The notes beneath the pieces are model-generated. The model saw only the letters and a list, made by a program, of their open reading frames with translations, made no database searches and was not told where the DNA came from. From a virus, in the IMG/VR virus record IMGVR_UViG_3300008448_000033, positions 1 to 64,000 of that record: DNA of 64,000 nt. One strand, 5' to 3'. The translations under genes and the position numbers were made by a program. Of this stretch, positions 55,011 through 63,639 are shown in pieces. How positions within the stretch are numbered: the first letter of the stretch is position 1; the number at the start of each line of letters is the position of its first letter.

Positions 55011-56159
55011 TTAAGCCACTTCTTCGGAATCTGTTTCTGATTCTCCATCAATATTATAATAATTTTTTGCTTCACCTTGACGATTCTCAAATTTAACTAT
55101 TACTTCCTCTTCCATGACCTTGTAAACAGTCTCACGGAATGCTTGATCTTCCATTAACTCATCCCATTGAGAGGCTTGGAATTTCTTTGGTTGTCCACTA
55201 ATTTCAATTTCATACCAAGCACCCATTTGCTTAATAAATGGTTTAATAGCCTCAAACACACTTTCATGGTCTAGAATACCAATTTCCTCACCAGCCCATA
55301 AGATACGGAATGTGCATTCACGACCAACGGTTCCAAATCTTGATTTCTCAAGACGAACTTTTACCTCATTACCAATTCTATATCCATTTCTATCATGAAC
55401 ATATGAATCCTTGCCTTTTCTACCTGTTAGCCATAGTCTTAGGCTATAAGCAAAAGCAAGACCTTTACCACCGGGAGTTGAATATCTCTCGGAGTCGGTT
55501 AGGTACTTAATATTACCTGTAACACTAAGGTTATGCTTAAGCTGGTTTAGAACTATCAAGGTTGATTGTGAATTAGCTATCGGCATGATGATCTTTGATA
55601 AGCCTTTTGCCATAATACGTGGCTTAACTGCCATGCTTTCATTTGGGTTGAAAGTTCCTTCAATGTCTGTCTTTGAAGGCGTTAGCGCAAACGAATCCCA
55701 AATAAACAACATCCTATTTTGATTATTCTTCAACAATTCTTCGATTGTTTCAAGAACAAATTCAACGCTCGTTGCTTGAACGTATAGCATTTTTGAAACA
55801 TCAAGACCAATTTTCTCCCAGAACGTTGGATCAATCGCGCTTTCTGAGTCAAAATAAATTACATCAATCCCTTTTTTCTGAGCGTTTGCAGCAATTTGCG
55901 CTGCCATGTAGCTTTTACCAGAGCCTTCCATACCGGCAATTTCTGAAATCTTACCAACTGGTATCCCAGCTAGTTTACCACGACAAACAATTGAATCTAG
56001 CCAGCGTGAGCCAGTAGAAATCCAATCAGTAACTTCTGTTGGGCTTTCTTGCAATAGGTCAAAAGATACCTCTTGACCAGCTTTTTTATTAATAATTTTT
56101 CTTAGTTCGTCTATTGATACTTTTCCTGCCGGAACGCTTTCTTCTTTCTTTTTAGCCAT
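55011..56159 (-). CDS. uvsX: RecA/UvsX-family recombinase
   Basis: 382 residues, ATG behind TAGGAGAATA. Walker A GMEGSGKSYMAAQIAANAQ, Walker B-like LFIWDSFAL, loop STLIVLNQLKHNL, GGKGLAFAYSLRLWL, and a C-terminal acidic tail; typical of UvsX/RecA. Pairs DNA strands for recombination and repair. The preceding SSB gene is its usual partner. Confidence 0.93.
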   Translation of the reverse strand: MAKKKEESVPAGKVSIDELRKIINKKAGQEVSFDLLQESPTEVTDWISTGSRWLDSIVCRGKLAGIPVGKISEIAGMEGSGKSYMAAQIAANAQKKGIDVIYFDSESAIDPTFWEKIGLDVSKMLYVQATSVEFVLETIEELLKNNQNRMLFIWDSFALTPSKTDIEGTFNPNESMAVKPRIMAKGLSKIIMPIANSQSTLIVLNQLKHNLSVTGNIKYLTDSERYSTPGGKGLAFAYSLRLWLTGRKGKDSYVHDRNGYRIGNEVKVRLEKSRFGTVGRECTFRILWAGEEIGILDHESVFEAIKPFIKQMGAWYEIEISGQPKKFQASQWDELMEDQAFRETVYKVMEEEVIVKFENRQGEAKNYYNIDGESETDSEEVA

Positions 56160-56178
56160 ATTATTCTCCTAAGTAAAA

Positions 56179-56205
56179 GAGCCACAGACTTTTGATCTGT
56201 GGCTC
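56179..56205 (-). terminator. Rho-independent terminator after the SSB gene
   Basis: 10-bp perfect stem (GAGCCACAGA/TCTGTGGCTC), T4 tail. A promoter with -10 TAGACT at 56206-56211 abuts it. Confidence 0.78.
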
Positions 56206-56234
56206 AGTCTACATCATAACTAATTTAGTGTTAA
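56206..56234 (-). promoter_or_regulatory. Promoter abutting a terminator (for uvsX)
   Basis: TTAACA, 17 bases, TAGACT; start falls in the 5' arm of the hairpin. Confidence 0.6.
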
Positions 56235-57025
56235 GCGTCTAAATCCATATCTTCAAAGGCTTGTTCAAATTCAGATTTAGCCTTTACAGACTTTTTAGCT
56301 TGTACTGGCGTTGCTCCAAACTTTTTAAGTTCTGTAGAGGTTTTTTCTACTTCTTCTTCTGATTGATCAGAAGCTAGGAATGTTACTACGATTTTCTCTA
56401 CTTCTTCTGAAGTCTTACGAGCAAATAGAGTGTTGAAGTCTGGAATTTGCTTTAATAGCTCCGCAGCCTTAGCTGGTCCTTCATCTGTTAGCTTTGATGA
56501 ATTACGGGCAGCTGTAACATTTGTATCGGCGTACTGCTTACCGTTAGCTTGTTCTTTTAGAAGGAACATATCTACGCCCTTATCTGGGTCTGTGATATCT
56601 CCATACTCCTCGTCAAGAACATATTGTAGAAAAGCCTTGTACACAGTTTGGCTATAACCAAATACTCTAACACCTTCAGTTTCTTCGCCTCTTACATAGA
56701 TAGCAGAGTAGAAGCGTTCCTTGGCACCGATGTCCTTAGCCATCTTCTTACCATCTTCTGATTTCTCTCTATAAAGCTTTGCAACTAGATCACAAGCTTC
56801 ACAGTGTTCGCCATAGTTCTTCTTTGGGCACAGAAAACCCTTAGCGTCAATTTGGTAGTGAAAGTAGAACTTCTTGAATGGATCACCATCCTCTGGACAA
56901 AGAACGCGAATCTTTGTCTTTACTCCATCCTTAAGCGAGAAAAACTTGTTATTCTTATCGCTTGGTAGGTTCTTCTTTTGGGCTTCGTCTTGCTTCTGTT
57001 GCATCTTTTTCATATCAATAGCCAT
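56231..57025 (-). CDS. Single-strand DNA-binding protein (T4 gp32-like)
   Basis: 264 residues. OB-fold/zinc region FFSLKDGVKTKIRVL, GFLCPKKNYGEHCEACDLV (zinc ligands, as in gp32), KERFYSAIYV, and an acidic C-terminal tail. Lysine-rich N-terminus (MKKMQQKQDEAQKK) matches gp32's cooperative binding arm. Has its own strong promoter and terminator, as expected for an abundant protein. Confidence 0.9.
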   Translation of the reverse strand: MAIDMKKMQQKQDEAQKKNLPSDKNNKFFSLKDGVKTKIRVLCPEDGDPFKKFYFHYQIDAKGFLCPKKNYGEHCEACDLVAKLYREKSEDGKKMAKDIGAKERFYSAIYVRGEETEGVRVFGYSQTVYKAFLQYVLDEEYGDITDPDKGVDMFLLKEQANGKQYADTNVTAARNSSKLTDEGPAKAAELLKQIPDFNTLFARKTSEEVEKIVVTFLASDQSEEEVEKTSTELKKFGATPVQAKKSVKAKSEFEQAFEDMDLDA

Positions 57026-57069
57026 TTGTATTCTCCTTGTCGGTCAGTGTCCCTGCCGACTGTTGTAAG

Positions 57070-57098
57070 ACTCTAGCACGGTCTGCGCTAGAGTTAAA
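57070..57098 (-). promoter_or_regulatory. Promoter inside a palindrome
   Basis: TTTAAC, 17 bases, TAGAGT; ACTCTAGC (57070-57077) and GCTAGAGT (57087-57094) flank a nine-base centre, so -10 and -35 each lie in one arm. A candidate operator for a dimeric regulator. Confidence 0.55.
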
Positions 57099-57348
57099 GC
57101 ACAAATTTTTTAGTTTCTTTTTTTACTTCACCTAAAACAGTTTTCCAATTAAAAATTCTTATTTCTTGACTTTCTAAATCCCAAACTCTTTCTAAACCAT
57201 CTTGTAACGGGTAAGTTTTTTTACCAGTGAGTTTGCTCTCTAGAAATAGCTTAGGCATTTCTGCTAATTTTACAAATTTCATTTTTCTCAGAGATCCATC
57301 TTGCTTCTTGAACACGCCTTCGTAAACATCTAATTCAACCTCTGTCAT
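57094..57348 (-). CDS. SH3 beta-barrel protein (DUF2693-like)
   Basis: 84 residues. VYEGVFKKQDGSLRKMKFVKL, then ERVWDLESQEIRIFNWKTVL: clear paralogue of 12201-12416. The small beta-barrel may bind nucleic acid or protein. Overlaps the FtsZ-like gene by four bases and lies upstream of the SSB gene. Confidence 0.78.
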   Translation of the reverse strand: MTEVELDVYEGVFKKQDGSLRKMKFVKLAEMPKLFLESKLTGKKTYPLQDGLERVWDLESQEIRIFNWKTVLGEVKKETKKFVL

Positions 57349-58169
57349 TCTTGAATCCTTTGACTAAAAGCGTGTATAAAACAATAATCTTGCTCTTGCT
57401 TTGTAGAGTATATTGTAAAGCTTACTTTGCAATTGTCAACTGCTTTTGCAGTAACTAATGATTTAATATTTTTTAGAATAGAACCATCAGTTTTTAATTT
57501 TTCTTCGTTAAACACAAAATAAAAATATTTATCACTTATATTTTGTAAGTTATATAAATAGTTCTCTACATTATTTTTTATATCGTAAACACCAACCGTA
57601 CATATCCTTGCTATATCTTTTGGTGTTGCTATGTTCCCAAATATACCATCAGTTGTTTCGTTTGTTAAGATAAAATTTAAACAATTAAATATGTATTCGT
57701 TTATTTTTTGATAATATCCTATAACTGGTAGGTCGCCTAATATGTTTTCTACATTTGGGTTACTAACTAAATATATTTTCTTAAATATACCAGATCTAGC
57801 ATATTCCTGTAAGACATTAAAAGTAAGTTTTTCCTGTAATAAATTATTACCAGCTAGAGAATTAGTCTGTGGTCTTATGTAGATTATATTTAATTCTCTC
57901 TCTTTTAACTGCTGAAGTATACGCAGTGATGCTCCAGATATCATTCCAGAGCCTCCTACTATCAGGAACGCTCTATCTCCAATTTTATCTAAATAATTTG
58001 ATAGGCTTGGAGCATTTTTTTCATAGTCTTCGGGTGTTTTTTGTTCCTTAACAGGAATACAGTTTTCACCCTCAATATTTTTATCTATCAAAATAACATT
58101 ATATTTCTCATCACCTTCAAATAATTCAGCGATGTTGCAACCAGCGTTTCCAAGTCCAATTATAGTCAT
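57345..58169 (-). CDS. Divergent FtsZ/tubulin-like protein
   Basis: 274 residues. MTIIGLGNAGCNIAELF matches the first nucleotide loop of FtsZ/tubulins (GxGxxGxN); VGGSGMISGASLRILQQLK (72-81 core) fits the tubulin signature GGGTGSG with changes; IYIRPQTNSLAGNNLLQ and KIYLVSNPNVENILGD follow the order of FtsZ. A C-terminal activation domain is short. May form filaments in DNA segregation or in a phage replication compartment. Distinct in sequence from known PhuZ/TubZ. Binding of GTP is untested. Confidence 0.72.
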   Translation of the reverse strand: MTIIGLGNAGCNIAELFEGDEKYNVILIDKNIEGENCIPVKEQKTPEDYEKNAPSLSNYLDKIGDRAFLIVGGSGMISGASLRILQQLKERELNIIYIRPQTNSLAGNNLLQEKLTFNVLQEYARSGIFKKIYLVSNPNVENILGDLPVIGYYQKINEYIFNCLNFILTNETTDGIFGNIATPKDIARICTVGVYDIKNNVENYLYNLQNISDKYFYFVFNEEKLKTDGSILKNIKSLVTAKAVDNCKVSFTIYSTKQEQDYCFIHAFSQRIQE

Positions 58170-58170
58170 A

Positions 58171-59373
58171 TTATACCTTTAGTTTTATTTTCTTCATTTC
58201 ACCGTAATTCTTTCCAATCTTAACATTAGCTAGAAATTTACCGTATTTAGTATCTTGCACAATTTTTAGAATCTCTAAAACGTCATTTTTTTCATCATCT
58301 GCTAGGTCCAAGACAAATTCATCGTGTAGAAGAAAAGAAATAAATGTCTTCTTACCTTTTAGATAGTCGTCTACCTTTAATATTTGCCTGTGATACAAAT
58401 CAATAAAAGTGCTTTGATTTAGATAAGGAATAGCATGATGTTCATCGCTTTCAATCTTACGTCCAAAAGGAGTATGAACATAGCCATCTACCCAATACAA
58501 TGTCTTCAAAGAGTTTTTATCAAAAAGAGCATCTAGTTTTGGAGCATACTTCTGATAAACTGGGTTGCTTGAATTATAAAGCCATTCTGTGACAATTTTT
58601 TTCGTGTCTGTTCTATTCAAGCCTCCTAAAATGTCTCTGCCAATCCATTCGTACATATCTTCTTGTGGTTGCTCTTTGTTTAAGAGGGCTAAAGATGTTC
58701 TGAATTCAGCCGCGTTGACATCAATTGATACAAACCAATCATTTTGAGGTTTTAGCGCACCTCTATAGGCTTTTTGAAAGTTTTGAATAGGAAAACTATT
58801 TTGCTTAGTTGAGAGCCGACCGGTGATTGATCCATAAAGATTATAATTTACATATTTTTTAGCATCGCGGATACGATGAAAATAGGATAAATCTCTTTCG
58901 GTAATAATATTATTTTTTAGCACATCAAGATCAATGTTTAATTCTCTGAATTTGATATCTGTTAAAAGCTCGTTGAAACGTCTGAAAAATTCGTACTCCT
59001 GTGGTTTAGGGTATGTCTTTAAAACATGTTCTGTTATTTCATTTTTTAAAAAACAATATTCCAACAGAAATTTTTTTGGCACCAAATCGTAAAAACAATT
59101 TTCTCTCAATGAGACTTTTGCTTCTTTGAAAGATGCAAGAAAAGCTTTTAACTTGTAATTAATGAAATCCCAATTTTCTTTCAAATTATCAGGGCACACT
59201 TCTCCAAGAGATTTACCCTCACAATAAAGTTGTGCATAGTCAATATTTCTACCTTTTAGGAAGGCAGAATATGACCAACTTTTAGTTAAATTTTCTGGAA
59301 TTTCTTTTATTAGATCATTCTCAATATAAATAGCAACACAATTTTCTTTATCATCCAGAGCTTGAAAGATCAT
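58171..59373 (-). CDS. polA: DNA polymerase I-type polymerase domain (A family)
   Basis: 400 residues. SITGRLSTKQNSFPIQNFQK, motif A DVNAAEFR (D218, E223), motif B R254-T-D-T-K258, motif C HDEF (350-353) are in order. No 5' or 3' exonuclease domain. Residue 262 (E. coli Phe762 position) is Thr, and the usual YG after motif B is YN. With a separate DnaE, this may be a repair/gap-filling or lagging-strand polymerase. The N-terminal 170 residues are novel. Confidence 0.92.
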   Translation of the reverse strand: MIFQALDDKENCVAIYIENDLIKEIPENLTKSWSYSAFLKGRNIDYAQLYCEGKSLGEVCPDNLKENWDFINYKLKAFLASFKEAKVSLRENCFYDLVPKKFLLEYCFLKNEITEHVLKTYPKPQEYEFFRRFNELLTDIKFRELNIDLDVLKNNIITERDLSYFHRIRDAKKYVNYNLYGSITGRLSTKQNSFPIQNFQKAYRGALKPQNDWFVSIDVNAAEFRTSLALLNKEQPQEDMYEWIGRDILGGLNRTDTKKIVTEWLYNSSNPVYQKYAPKLDALFDKNSLKTLYWVDGYVHTPFGRKIESDEHHAIPYLNQSTFIDLYHRQILKVDDYLKGKKTFISFLLHDEFVLDLADDEKNDVLEILKIVQDTKYGKFLANVKIGKNYGEMKKIKLKV

Positions 59374-59380
59374 TTTTCAC

Positions 59381-60670
59381 CTAAAATTTGAATTCATCTT
59401 GCATGAAGATTGCTTTGTTGATCATCTTCTCTCTATCTATAGCACGCCTGTCTGTTCTGTCAACATCAAACAAATTAGAAGTTATGTTATTTATATAATC
59501 TACGGATGACCTGATGTTATAGGTTTTATTATAGGCTAATGCTCCTCTATAATATTTATCAAATTCAAGTTGATTCCATTTTTGTCTTGTTTCTAGCGCT
59601 CTAAAATATAGTAGAAGTCTTATCCAATGTTCAGTAGGAAATATATCATTTATAATTTCTATGTTTAGTATTTCTCTGGTTGTTTTACCAACAAATATTT
59701 CTCTTGTTTTAACAGATTCTTTACCGCTAATAACTTCTGTATTTGGAAAAATAAAAGTATTATAAAACTGCAAAAACATAAACTTTAATAATTCTAATTC
59801 TGTAGTTTCTTCATACTTTTTACCAATCATTGCTTTGACATATCTTTTATTATAAAAAGATTCTTCGCTATCTATACCATTTCTGGCAAAATATCCATCC
59901 TGTATTTGATACCCGCAAAGATCAATTAAACCAGTTTGGTTAAGCATAGATTGTTTTGTATTGAATATTAATCTCCAAGGAGCGTTCTTGTCAACTAAAA
60001 ATCCAAATCTATTTGCTGATTCTAGATAGAATTCAAAATTTTTATCTTTTATGTATTCATCATGTTTTATCTGATCGTTGTTAAAAGAGTTGCTTCTAAG
60101 ATCTACTATAAGTCCAGATACATATGGGCTACAATATATGCTTTGCAAAAAAGCGGTTCTAGTGAAGGGAATTTGTTGTATTTTAATAAATTTAGAAATT
60201 ATGTCAATAAAAATCTGTGAAAAATCTTTAACATTGTTTATTTTATTATTTTGTTCTTTGGTTATAAATAAAGCAAAATCATCGTAAACAGATTCAATAT
60301 AATTTTGATATTCTAAGTGAAAGGAAACATAGGCTTTTACAGGAAAAAGATTAGTAAAAACGCTATCTGGAGCGATTTTACCAAGACCAGCTCTGAAGTA
60401 TTTTTGAAGATCAACATACGCTTGAGCCGGTATATCCAAAAGCATTAGATCGGCATTTGATAAAATGGGTGATAAAAAATTAGTATCTATGAAAATAGAA
60501 CTGTTTTTATTATCAATTCTACCATAAAAACGATCATTAAATTCTAGTGTACTTATTTTTTTGGTTTCTCTATTCAAAAAAATTGTGTCATATGTATCTT
60601 TTTTTCTAAAAAAATCTGCTAAAGATTCTTTTTCTTCAACATTTAAAATAAAATTATTTTGTAATGGCAT
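59381..60670 (-). CDS. Putative virion structural protein
   Basis: 429 residues. RFGFLVDKNAPWRLIFN is a recurring phage virion motif; the rest is alpha/beta with many aromatics and no enzyme motif. Lies between PolA and a large baseplate-region gene, overlapping neither. No family recognised beyond the virion pattern. Confidence 0.6.
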   Translation of the reverse strand: MPLQNNFILNVEEKESLADFFRKKDTYDTIFLNRETKKISTLEFNDRFYGRIDNKNSSIFIDTNFLSPILSNADLMLLDIPAQAYVDLQKYFRAGLGKIAPDSVFTNLFPVKAYVSFHLEYQNYIESVYDDFALFITKEQNNKINNVKDFSQIFIDIISKFIKIQQIPFTRTAFLQSIYCSPYVSGLIVDLRSNSFNNDQIKHDEYIKDKNFEFYLESANRFGFLVDKNAPWRLIFNTKQSMLNQTGLIDLCGYQIQDGYFARNGIDSEESFYNKRYVKAMIGKKYEETTELELLKFMFLQFYNTFIFPNTEVISGKESVKTREIFVGKTTREILNIEIINDIFPTEHWIRLLLYFRALETRQKWNQLEFDKYYRGALAYNKTYNIRSSVDYINNITSNLFDVDRTDRRAIDREKMINKAIFMQDEFKF

Positions 60671-60672
60671 TA

Positions 60673-63291
60673 TTATTTACCGTCAATTGGTGGTTTTCTT
60701 TCTTCTATCTGTTTAATCTGTGCGGATCTATCTTGTACTGCTTGCGATGTAGTATCTTTTTGTTTAGCAGAACCAGCAGCATTCTGATCTCTTCCGTCCA
60801 TTGAATAAAGTAGAGTAACTGATATTTTTGTCGAAAAAGAACCCGGTTCTATAGAGTGATAAACTTTATTTACGTTATAAATACCGCCAACACCAAATTG
60901 CACTACTTCATCGCGTCTTGCGTCTGGTGCGCTCAATAAAAATGTAGGGTCTACGAAAACTTTAGAACCAGCAAAGAACAATGTATTACCGAACATTTCT
61001 ATATCACCATTAAAAAGGCCAGATCTAACAAATGGATTTCCTCTAGATAGATCTCTATTGTTTTGAACAGCTATAACTGCTAATTGAGATGATATTTGAG
61101 ACTTAGAAAAATTAACTTTTTTAAATAAGCCTTTTTCTGCGCCTATTTGTACGTCTATTATACCGCTTGTGTCTCTTGTGCCATAATCAAGAATCTTTCC
61201 TGTTATATTATCCATTTGCCTAGTAGTAATATAATAATAATTTATTAGATAGCTTTTATTTGCCAATTCTTGTCGGAATAAAATATCGGCTTCAACACTT
61301 TTTAAGACAAATGGCAAAAGATGTCTTTTTCTTTCCATAAGTTCTTGATATGGAACTCTAGAAAAAAACTCTACTTCTGTTTGTTTATCGTCAGATGGTA
61401 CAGTTCTGGCGCTGCAACTGCCTATTGTAATGTCGCCAAAATGTTTTTTCATTTGAGTACCAAATACATTACCAACCATCGAATCAAAAACTAATTCTTT
61501 AAACAGTTTTTCTATAAAGAATTGTAATTGTATTACTTTTACTTTTTTATTTATGAAATGCTCAAATAGAAATTTTTTAAATCTTTCTAAAGAGATTGGT
61601 AAATCTGCTAGATTTGCTACATTTGGAGGTCCATATTCAAAAACTTCCACACCATCTTTATTTTTTACTTTTTTAACATTTGAATAAGTAAAATTTCCAA
61701 GTAAAGGAACAGTTGAAGCCAAATCTTTATCATTTGTCAGGCAACCAAACGCATATTCAAGAATATCTCCTAAGAAAACGAATGTAATAATTTTATCAGT
61801 CTTGGAGTCAAATAATGAGCTTGTCTCTTTTTGTTCTTTTTGTTTTGCGGCACTATCTTTTTTCTTATTTTTTGATAGGTCTTTTTTAACAAATGCTTGA
61901 TCATTTTCTACAGGGGGTACTGGTCCTACTTTTGTTATCTCTGGTGCGTCTAAACTAACAGCCCCTTCTATCGATAGGACTTTTGTATCAGATTCTATAT
62001 TTTTTTCAAAATGAGTTTTTAAATTATCAAGAGTTTGTTTTTTAATTTTAAGAGTGTGTAACTTTGAATTACTAAATAAATCTTTTAAAAATTCTTTATA
62101 AATCGTATTTTCTTCTTGGGCAACTTTTTCTTGTAATCTTTTTATTGCTTCGTCTTTTTGTTTTTTAATTTCTAATTCTTTTTTTAAGAATTGCGCTTCC
62201 ATACGAGTTAATTTCTTTTTAGTATTAATTTTAGTAGTAATAACGTTAGAGGTTTCAGGTATTTTCTCTATCTCTGCGATTTTATCATTATATGGAGCTA
62301 TTCTTTTTAATATATCAAAATGATTTATAATTTTTCCATCATCGGTTTTGTAATATAAAACACTTGCTTCTGTTGAACTTAAATCAGTTATTGCTGCACC
62401 TAGATAATTTGCTGTTATGCCAATTTTACCTTCAGAATTAACATCTATTTCAAAATCTCTATGTCCTAAATAATAAGTGTATGAAGACCTTTCTAAAGCA
62501 TATCTTATTTCTTGTATATCTGTTTCTTTTAAATCAGTTGAGCCATAATTTATTCTTCTTAGGGTTTTTTCATCATACGACCAACCTATTTCTAATTTTA
62601 TTCTAAAAGAATTAGTATCTGACATTTCAGCTACCGTACCATCACCCTCTTTTGCAATAGCTGCATCTCTATTAAAGAAATCTTTGAAACAAACTTCTGC
62701 AAAAACATTCTCATCTTCCTCGGAACGAACAAGGAATTTTTTAAAGAGTATATTAAAGTCAGTAAAAAAATACTTTATTGAAGTAGTAAGAAAGGCTGGA
62801 ACTATTTTTGAGGTTTGATCATCGATAGTTACGCTTTGTATGCCTGCACCATATGCCTTACCGTATTCTTTTAATAGAATTTCTTCTCCTTTGGTCGGCA
62901 TGGATAATACATCTTCAAAAGGAGCTAAGAAAGTATAACTACTTCTATTAAGTTCTTTAGTTGTTATTAATTGTGGATTAAGAATTTTTTTTCTTAAATC
63001 TCCTTTATCAAAAACCCTTGTTTGAATAACTTTATAAAGCCTAACTTTAGGCATTATAGTGCTAAAAAAAACTGGTGTCGTGTTGACAAATTTATTAACT
63101 TTTTTTGGTCCAAATAAAAGATTCACAAAATATGAATTATCATCTGCATTTTGAGCGTCAATTCTTATAAAGTTTTTATAGAATGTTGCTTGCTCTAAAG
63201 TTTTTTTAAATTTTACAATATGGTCCAAATAAAGCAAAAGACCGCCTTGATCCTCTATCGTATAACCAGTTTTTGTTTCTTTATTAGCCAT
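60673..63291 (-). CDS. Large virion/baseplate protein
   Basis: 872 residues. Begins GGLLLYLDHIVKFKKTLEQA; a Lys-rich coiled coil at about 350-440 (KLTRMEAQFLKKELEIKKQK, QEKVAQEENTIY); C-terminal part is beta-rich with QLAVIAVQNNRDLSRGNP and VDPTFLLSAPDARRD, then QVAQDRSAQIKQ-like end. Two bases before the LysM/gp53-like gene; size and position fit a baseplate/tail component. No family recognised. Confidence 0.62.
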   Translation of the reverse strand: MANKETKTGYTIEDQGGLLLYLDHIVKFKKTLEQATFYKNFIRIDAQNADDNSYFVNLLFGPKKVNKFVNTTPVFFSTIMPKVRLYKVIQTRVFDKGDLRKKILNPQLITTKELNRSSYTFLAPFEDVLSMPTKGEEILLKEYGKAYGAGIQSVTIDDQTSKIVPAFLTTSIKYFFTDFNILFKKFLVRSEEDENVFAEVCFKDFFNRDAAIAKEGDGTVAEMSDTNSFRIKLEIGWSYDEKTLRRINYGSTDLKETDIQEIRYALERSSYTYYLGHRDFEIDVNSEGKIGITANYLGAAITDLSSTEASVLYYKTDDGKIINHFDILKRIAPYNDKIAEIEKIPETSNVITTKINTKKKLTRMEAQFLKKELEIKKQKDEAIKRLQEKVAQEENTIYKEFLKDLFSNSKLHTLKIKKQTLDNLKTHFEKNIESDTKVLSIEGAVSLDAPEITKVGPVPPVENDQAFVKKDLSKNKKKDSAAKQKEQKETSSLFDSKTDKIITFVFLGDILEYAFGCLTNDKDLASTVPLLGNFTYSNVKKVKNKDGVEVFEYGPPNVANLADLPISLERFKKFLFEHFINKKVKVIQLQFFIEKLFKELVFDSMVGNVFGTQMKKHFGDITIGSCSARTVPSDDKQTEVEFFSRVPYQELMERKRHLLPFVLKSVEADILFRQELANKSYLINYYYITTRQMDNITGKILDYGTRDTSGIIDVQIGAEKGLFKKVNFSKSQISSQLAVIAVQNNRDLSRGNPFVRSGLFNGDIEMFGNTLFFAGSKVFVDPTFLLSAPDARRDEVVQFGVGGIYNVNKVYHSIEPGSFSTKISVTLLYSMDGRDQNAAGSAKQKDTTSQAVQDRSAQIKQIEERKPPIDGK

Positions 63292-63293
63292 AT

Positions 63294-63635
63294 TTAACCA
63301 CCGTAGTAATAGCCTAAAGCTTTTTGTAGCGGTAATGGTATATAAATAACATCACCAATTGAATTATGCTGTTCTGTTGGTCTGGAATTGAACCAAGCTA
63401 TAAGCCACCAGTATCTAAAATCATCATAATGTTTTTGCGACAAAACATAATATTTATCACCCGATGCCCACACATGAGGCGCTTTTATTAAGTTTATCTT
63501 CATACTATCAGTAACCTCTGTGATAGTTTGTGTACCATATTGATTTATAAATAATCTATTTCTATTTTCAAATGTTTTTTTATATTGCTCAGTAGCATTT
63601 TCAAAAACTCTACTATAGTCATATCTAGTAGCCAT
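63294..63635 (-). CDS. Baseplate wedge protein (gp53-like, LysM-like)
   Basis: 113 residues. WASGDKYYVLSQKHYDDFRYW, WWLIAWFN and GDVIYIPLPL form the W-x-x-G-D-x-Y-x-V-L...W-x-I-A-x-x-N...G-x-x-I-x-I-P pattern of T4 gp53 and related LysM-like wedge proteins that bind baseplate subunits. Supports a contractile-tail baseplate. Confidence 0.8.
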   Translation of the reverse strand: MATRYDYSRVFENATEQYKKTFENRNRLFINQYGTQTITEVTDSMKINLIKAPHVWASGDKYYVLSQKHYDDFRYWWLIAWFNSRPTEQHNSIGDVIYIPLPLQKALGYYYGG

Positions 63636-63639
63636 TTAT

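Noticed and set aside
19206-60670. A complete 2-aminoadenine (Z) DNA pathway
   Set aside because: Only a PurA/PurZ-like enzyme and an A-family polymerase are seen; DatZ (HD-type dATPase) and MazZ are not in the window, so this is kept only as a question.
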